Shown piece by piece: positions 61,681-64,000 of a DNA stretch of 64,000 nucleotides (the first letter of the stretch is position 1; every line of letters begins with the position of its first letter). The stretch comes from an uncultured Phocaeicola sp. GTDB taxonomy: Bacteria; Bacteroidota; Bacteroidia; Bacteroidales; Bacteroidaceae. Both the position numbers and the translations under genes were made by a program. The stretch is from NCBI GenBank assembly GCA_948566455.1, contig CAOYQO010000002.1:1-64000 (forward strand). The letters are read 5' to 3'. The notes under the pieces are model-generated. The model was not told where the DNA came from. It saw only the letters and a list, made by a program, of their open reading frames with translations, and made no database searches.

Positions 61681-61708
61681 AAACAGAGAGGCTTTGACCT
61701 CTCTGTTT
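61681..61708. terminator. Terminator after the acetyltransferase gene
   Basis: A perfect 11-bp stem (61681-61691 with 61698-61708) with a 6-base loop and T-rich sequence on the minus strand. A further inverted repeat AACAAGG/CCTTGTT lies at about 61588-61618. Confidence 0.8.
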
Positions 61709-61739
61709 GTTTACAAAATAGTTGGTATAAGAAAAAAAA

Positions 61740-62198
61740 CTACTCAGTTACAGGTCTCTGCATACAATATGCAGAAGACCCGTCATGGTAATAGTTATCC
61801 TTTACAGAAGTACATTTAAATCCATTTTTTTCATATAAATAAATGGCAGGAAAATTAGAAACATTCACTTCTAAAATTATCTTCTTCAAGCTTTCTTTTA
61901 GAGCAATAACTATTATCTGATCTATTAATAATTGCCCCACTCTTCTGCCGCGAAAATCAGGATGAATAGCTATCGAGTAGATACGCAAACTACAGGCACG
62001 TTGATTTATCAATGCACTAAAATATCCCCCTACCCTTTGCTGATATTCTGCCACATAAAAGTATCCTTTTGCTTGGGAAATAAGATAAGCAAATTGCCGT
62101 TTTGAAAAACTATCCAAATCAAAACATATCTGTTCTATTTCCATAATCGACGGAATATCATTAATTACCGCCGGACGGAGTATAAATCTCGGTTCCAT
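61740..62198 (-). CDS. GNAT-family N-acetyltransferase
   Basis: The 152-residue enzyme is a RimI-like GNAT. It shows the acetyl-CoA pyrophosphate-binding loop FRGRRVGQLL (about 84 to 93) and the C-terminal NFPAIYLYEKNGFKC typical for the group. It acetylates an amine; the substrate is unknown. It follows the ATP-grasp gene by 5 bases. In other bacteria RLAN-type ATP-grasp proteins are often paired with or fused to GNAT domains, so both probably act on one peptide-like product. Confidence 0.9.
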   Translation of the reverse strand: MEPRFILRPAVINDIPSIMEIEQICFDLDSFSKRQFAYLISQAKGYFYVAEYQQRVGGYFSALINQRACSLRIYSIAIHPDFRGRRVGQLLIDQIIVIALKESLKKIILEVNVSNFPAIYLYEKNGFKCTSVKDNYYHDGSSAYCMQRPVTE

Positions 62199-62203
62199 AC
62201 AGA

Positions 62204-63670
62204 TTAGAAACGTCTGATATCCAGTATACGCCAGAAGTTATTCAACAACCGGTAGTAAAGTTCATCTCCCAGAATCGCATCTTCCAATCCATGGTCAATG
62301 CTGGGATTATCATTAATCTCAATAACAATAGCACGGTCATTTACCATTTTCAAGTCTACTCCATACAATCCCTTCCCAATAAAAGAAGCTGCACGCAACG
62401 CTGTATCCAGAACCTTACGCGGCACTTGATAAATAGGAATCGTCTCTACCAGTCCGCAACGGCTTCGTCCGGAAGCATAGTGACAATAGATTTGCCAATG
62501 TCCTTTAGCCATATAGTATTTACATGCATACAAAGGTTCCCCGTTCAAAATACCGATACGCCAATCGAAATCTGTCGAAGTGAACTCTTGGGCCAACAGA
62601 ATAGACGATTTATCAAACAAGACTTTCAGAGCTTCATCCAGTTCTTCTTTATTATTCACCTTCTTCATTCCAATGGAGAAAGAACCATCCGGAATTTTCA
62701 AAATAAAAGGACTACCAAGCTGTTCAGTAATCTCCTCATAGGAATTGACGTTCGATTTAAACAGCAGCATGGAGAGTGGCGCTGGAATCTTTTCTTTTTC
62801 AAATAATTCTTTTAAATAAACCTTATTAGTACAGCGGATAATAGATTGCGGATCATCAATAACAGCCAGTCCGTTTTGTGTAGCCAATTGAGAAAGACGG
62901 AATGTATAATGATTCAATGAAGTCGTGGTACGAATAAATAAGGCATCAAATTCCATCAGCCGTGTAGCGTCTTCTTCTGTCAGTAGTTCGGCATGGATAT
63001 CCATTTTTTTAGCCAACTCAAGTAACTTGTGAAGTGCTTTTTTATCACTTGGAGGGAATTTTTCATTCGGGTCATAGAGTATAGCCAAATTATACCGTGC
63101 AGATTTTGAAGCCTGAGGGTTACGCCATACCTTTCTGTTAAACAAGTCCAAGGCATTGGCAAAATAATCTTCTTCCTCATTATTCAATGAACTTAATGGT
63201 AAGAACTGAATATTTTCTATCTGGTTTTTATGCCGCGTATTCAGCGTAACTCGCAATAAAGGGGCCGGATAGTTTTCAAAGATGAAGCGGGCAATACGCT
63301 CCAACCCTTTCTCTTTACACGTACCGAAGTATACATTCAAATACCAAAGATCATCAGTTATATCATTTTTCTGAATCCACTGGTAACAGAGTTTCTGAAG
63401 ACTGCTATCCATACGGATACCTGTACCTGCTTCCACCTTATTAATAATATCAACTCCGGGAATGACTTTATGCCCCCTCGTCTGGGCTAATAGTGAGCAA
63501 TAATAGCCTTCGGAGTTATAGCTATAATCATTACTCAGGTTAATTACCAACTTACGATCCTTTCCTGATGATTTATACTTCAGGTAGTCGGATACGGTTA
63601 AAATGCTGTTTGTTTTGGAATATGGCTTCCAATCATCCAAGCTGTCTACAAGGATCAATACATTATTCAT
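62204..63670 (-). CDS. RimK-like ATP-grasp ligase with RLAN-type N-terminal domain
   Basis: The 488-residue protein has an N-terminal domain of about 180 residues that resembles the RLAN domain and a C-terminal ATP-grasp ligase (about 280 to 480). The ATP-grasp domain shows FILKIPDGSFSIGMKKV, the ATP/Mg site VIEINDNPSIDHG and the RimK-like RCTNKVYLKELFEKEKIP. Such ligases form amide bonds between amino acids or peptides. It is paired with the GNAT gene. A glutamate-cysteine-ligase-type partner often seen in these clusters is not in the window. The product is not known. Confidence 0.88.
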   Translation of the reverse strand: MNNVLILVDSLDDWKPYSKTNSILTVSDYLKYKSSGKDRKLVINLSNDYSYNSEGYYCSLLAQTRGHKVIPGVDIINKVEAGTGIRMDSSLQKLCYQWIQKNDITDDLWYLNVYFGTCKEKGLERIARFIFENYPAPLLRVTLNTRHKNQIENIQFLPLSSLNNEEEDYFANALDLFNRKVWRNPQASKSARYNLAILYDPNEKFPPSDKKALHKLLELAKKMDIHAELLTEEDATRLMEFDALFIRTTTSLNHYTFRLSQLATQNGLAVIDDPQSIIRCTNKVYLKELFEKEKIPAPLSMLLFKSNVNSYEEITEQLGSPFILKIPDGSFSIGMKKVNNKEELDEALKVLFDKSSILLAQEFTSTDFDWRIGILNGEPLYACKYYMAKGHWQIYCHYASGRSRCGLVETIPIYQVPRKVLDTALRAASFIGKGLYGVDLKMVNDRAIVIEINDNPSIDHGLEDAILGDELYYRLLNNFWRILDIRRF

Positions 63671-63816
63671 TTTGTCTCTTTAAAAAAGTGCCCGAAAGTA
63701 GTGAATTAAATAATACGTGATATCACAGACTCAATAATTATTTTATAGAGTCAAAAAGTTACAAACAAAAGCTTCTTCAGGTTGTTTCTATTAGCAACTA
63801 AAAACAGTCCTTGATT

Positions 63817-64000
63817 ATGAAAAAGTTTAAATTCAATTTATTGGCAGGCTTGTTATTGCTGATATCTGCATCCGTATGTGCACAAAATGCTCCGGAAAAA
63901 GTACAAGAAGCTTTCAAAAAGATGTATCCAAAAGTGACCACCGTGGAATGGGAGCATAAAGGTGATTACCACATTGTCGGATTTGTTTCAGATAGTCATG
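63817..64000 (+). CDS. PepSY-like secreted protein (partial, cut by window edge)
   Basis: The first 61 residues read as a signal peptide (FNLLAGLLLLISASVCAQ) followed by APEKVQEAFKKMYPKV, WEHKGDYHIVGFV. This is the start of the small periplasmic PepSY-like/DUF2874 family, common in Bacteroides. The end is beyond the window. It is divergent from the ATP-grasp gene across 146 bases. Confidence 0.75.
   Translation, partial: MKKFKFNLLAGLLLLISASVCAQNAPEKVQEAFKKMYPKVTTVEWEHKGDYHIVGFVSDSH

Overview
The window looks like chromosome of a gut Bacteroides. Promoters fit the Bacteroidales pattern (TTTG, about 19 bases, TAnnTTTG). The atp operon is ordered beta-epsilon-AtpI-like-a-c-b-delta-alpha-gamma. 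Signal peptides ending in AQ, DUF4369/TlpA thioredoxins, OMP_b-brl outer-membrane proteins and a Pif1-like helicase with an HRDC-like tail point the same way. I do not name a species.

Bases 1 to about 12,980 are the right end of an integrated prophage or phage-derived element. It holds a serine recombinase, a GH108 endolysin with an EF-hand-like loop, a tape-measure protein and a large tail protein. Two small genes follow, then a strikingly AT-rich cassette (ParB-like protein plus Dam-like DNA methyltransferase behind a folded leader), a hairpin-rich spacer, three overlapping small genes and a tyrosine integrase. The integrase start faces the 3' end of tRNA-Arg(UCU), which is probably the attachment site. 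Capsid, portal and terminase genes are not in the window.

From 13 kb on the content is core chromosome. First comes an operon of a giant double histidine kinase, its response regulator and an AbgT-type transporter. Then prs, a MORN-repeat protein, and an envelope operon (PBP1A, HPPK-like, kdsB, catalytically dead M16 peptidase). Next are pyrBI with a flavin reductase and a barrel protein, glyA, fhs and a TlpA-like protein. A MacB-like ABC exporter follows; it has a readable sigma-54 promoter and two tandem enhancer sites, and is divergent from an NtrC/NtrB pair. After fucO there is a toxin-antitoxin pair whose toxin is frameshifted in a T7 run. Then come an outer-membrane barrel protein divergent from an OmpR-type two-component system across 22-bp tandem repeats, a small exported protein, an RmlD-like reductase and the helicase.

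The last third holds the complete F-type ATP synthase operon, a Dyp-type peroxidase, a candidate small RNA of about 67 nt with both promoter and terminator visible, a GNAT/ATP-grasp (RLAN-RimK) pair, and the start of a PepSY-like secreted protein cut by the window edge.

Several intergenic spaces carry related palindromes built from AGTGATTA units that coincide with stop codons. The observations I would follow first are the ParB-methyltransferase cassette with its leader RNA, the sigma-54 exporter circuit, the small RNA, and the slippery-run toxin.
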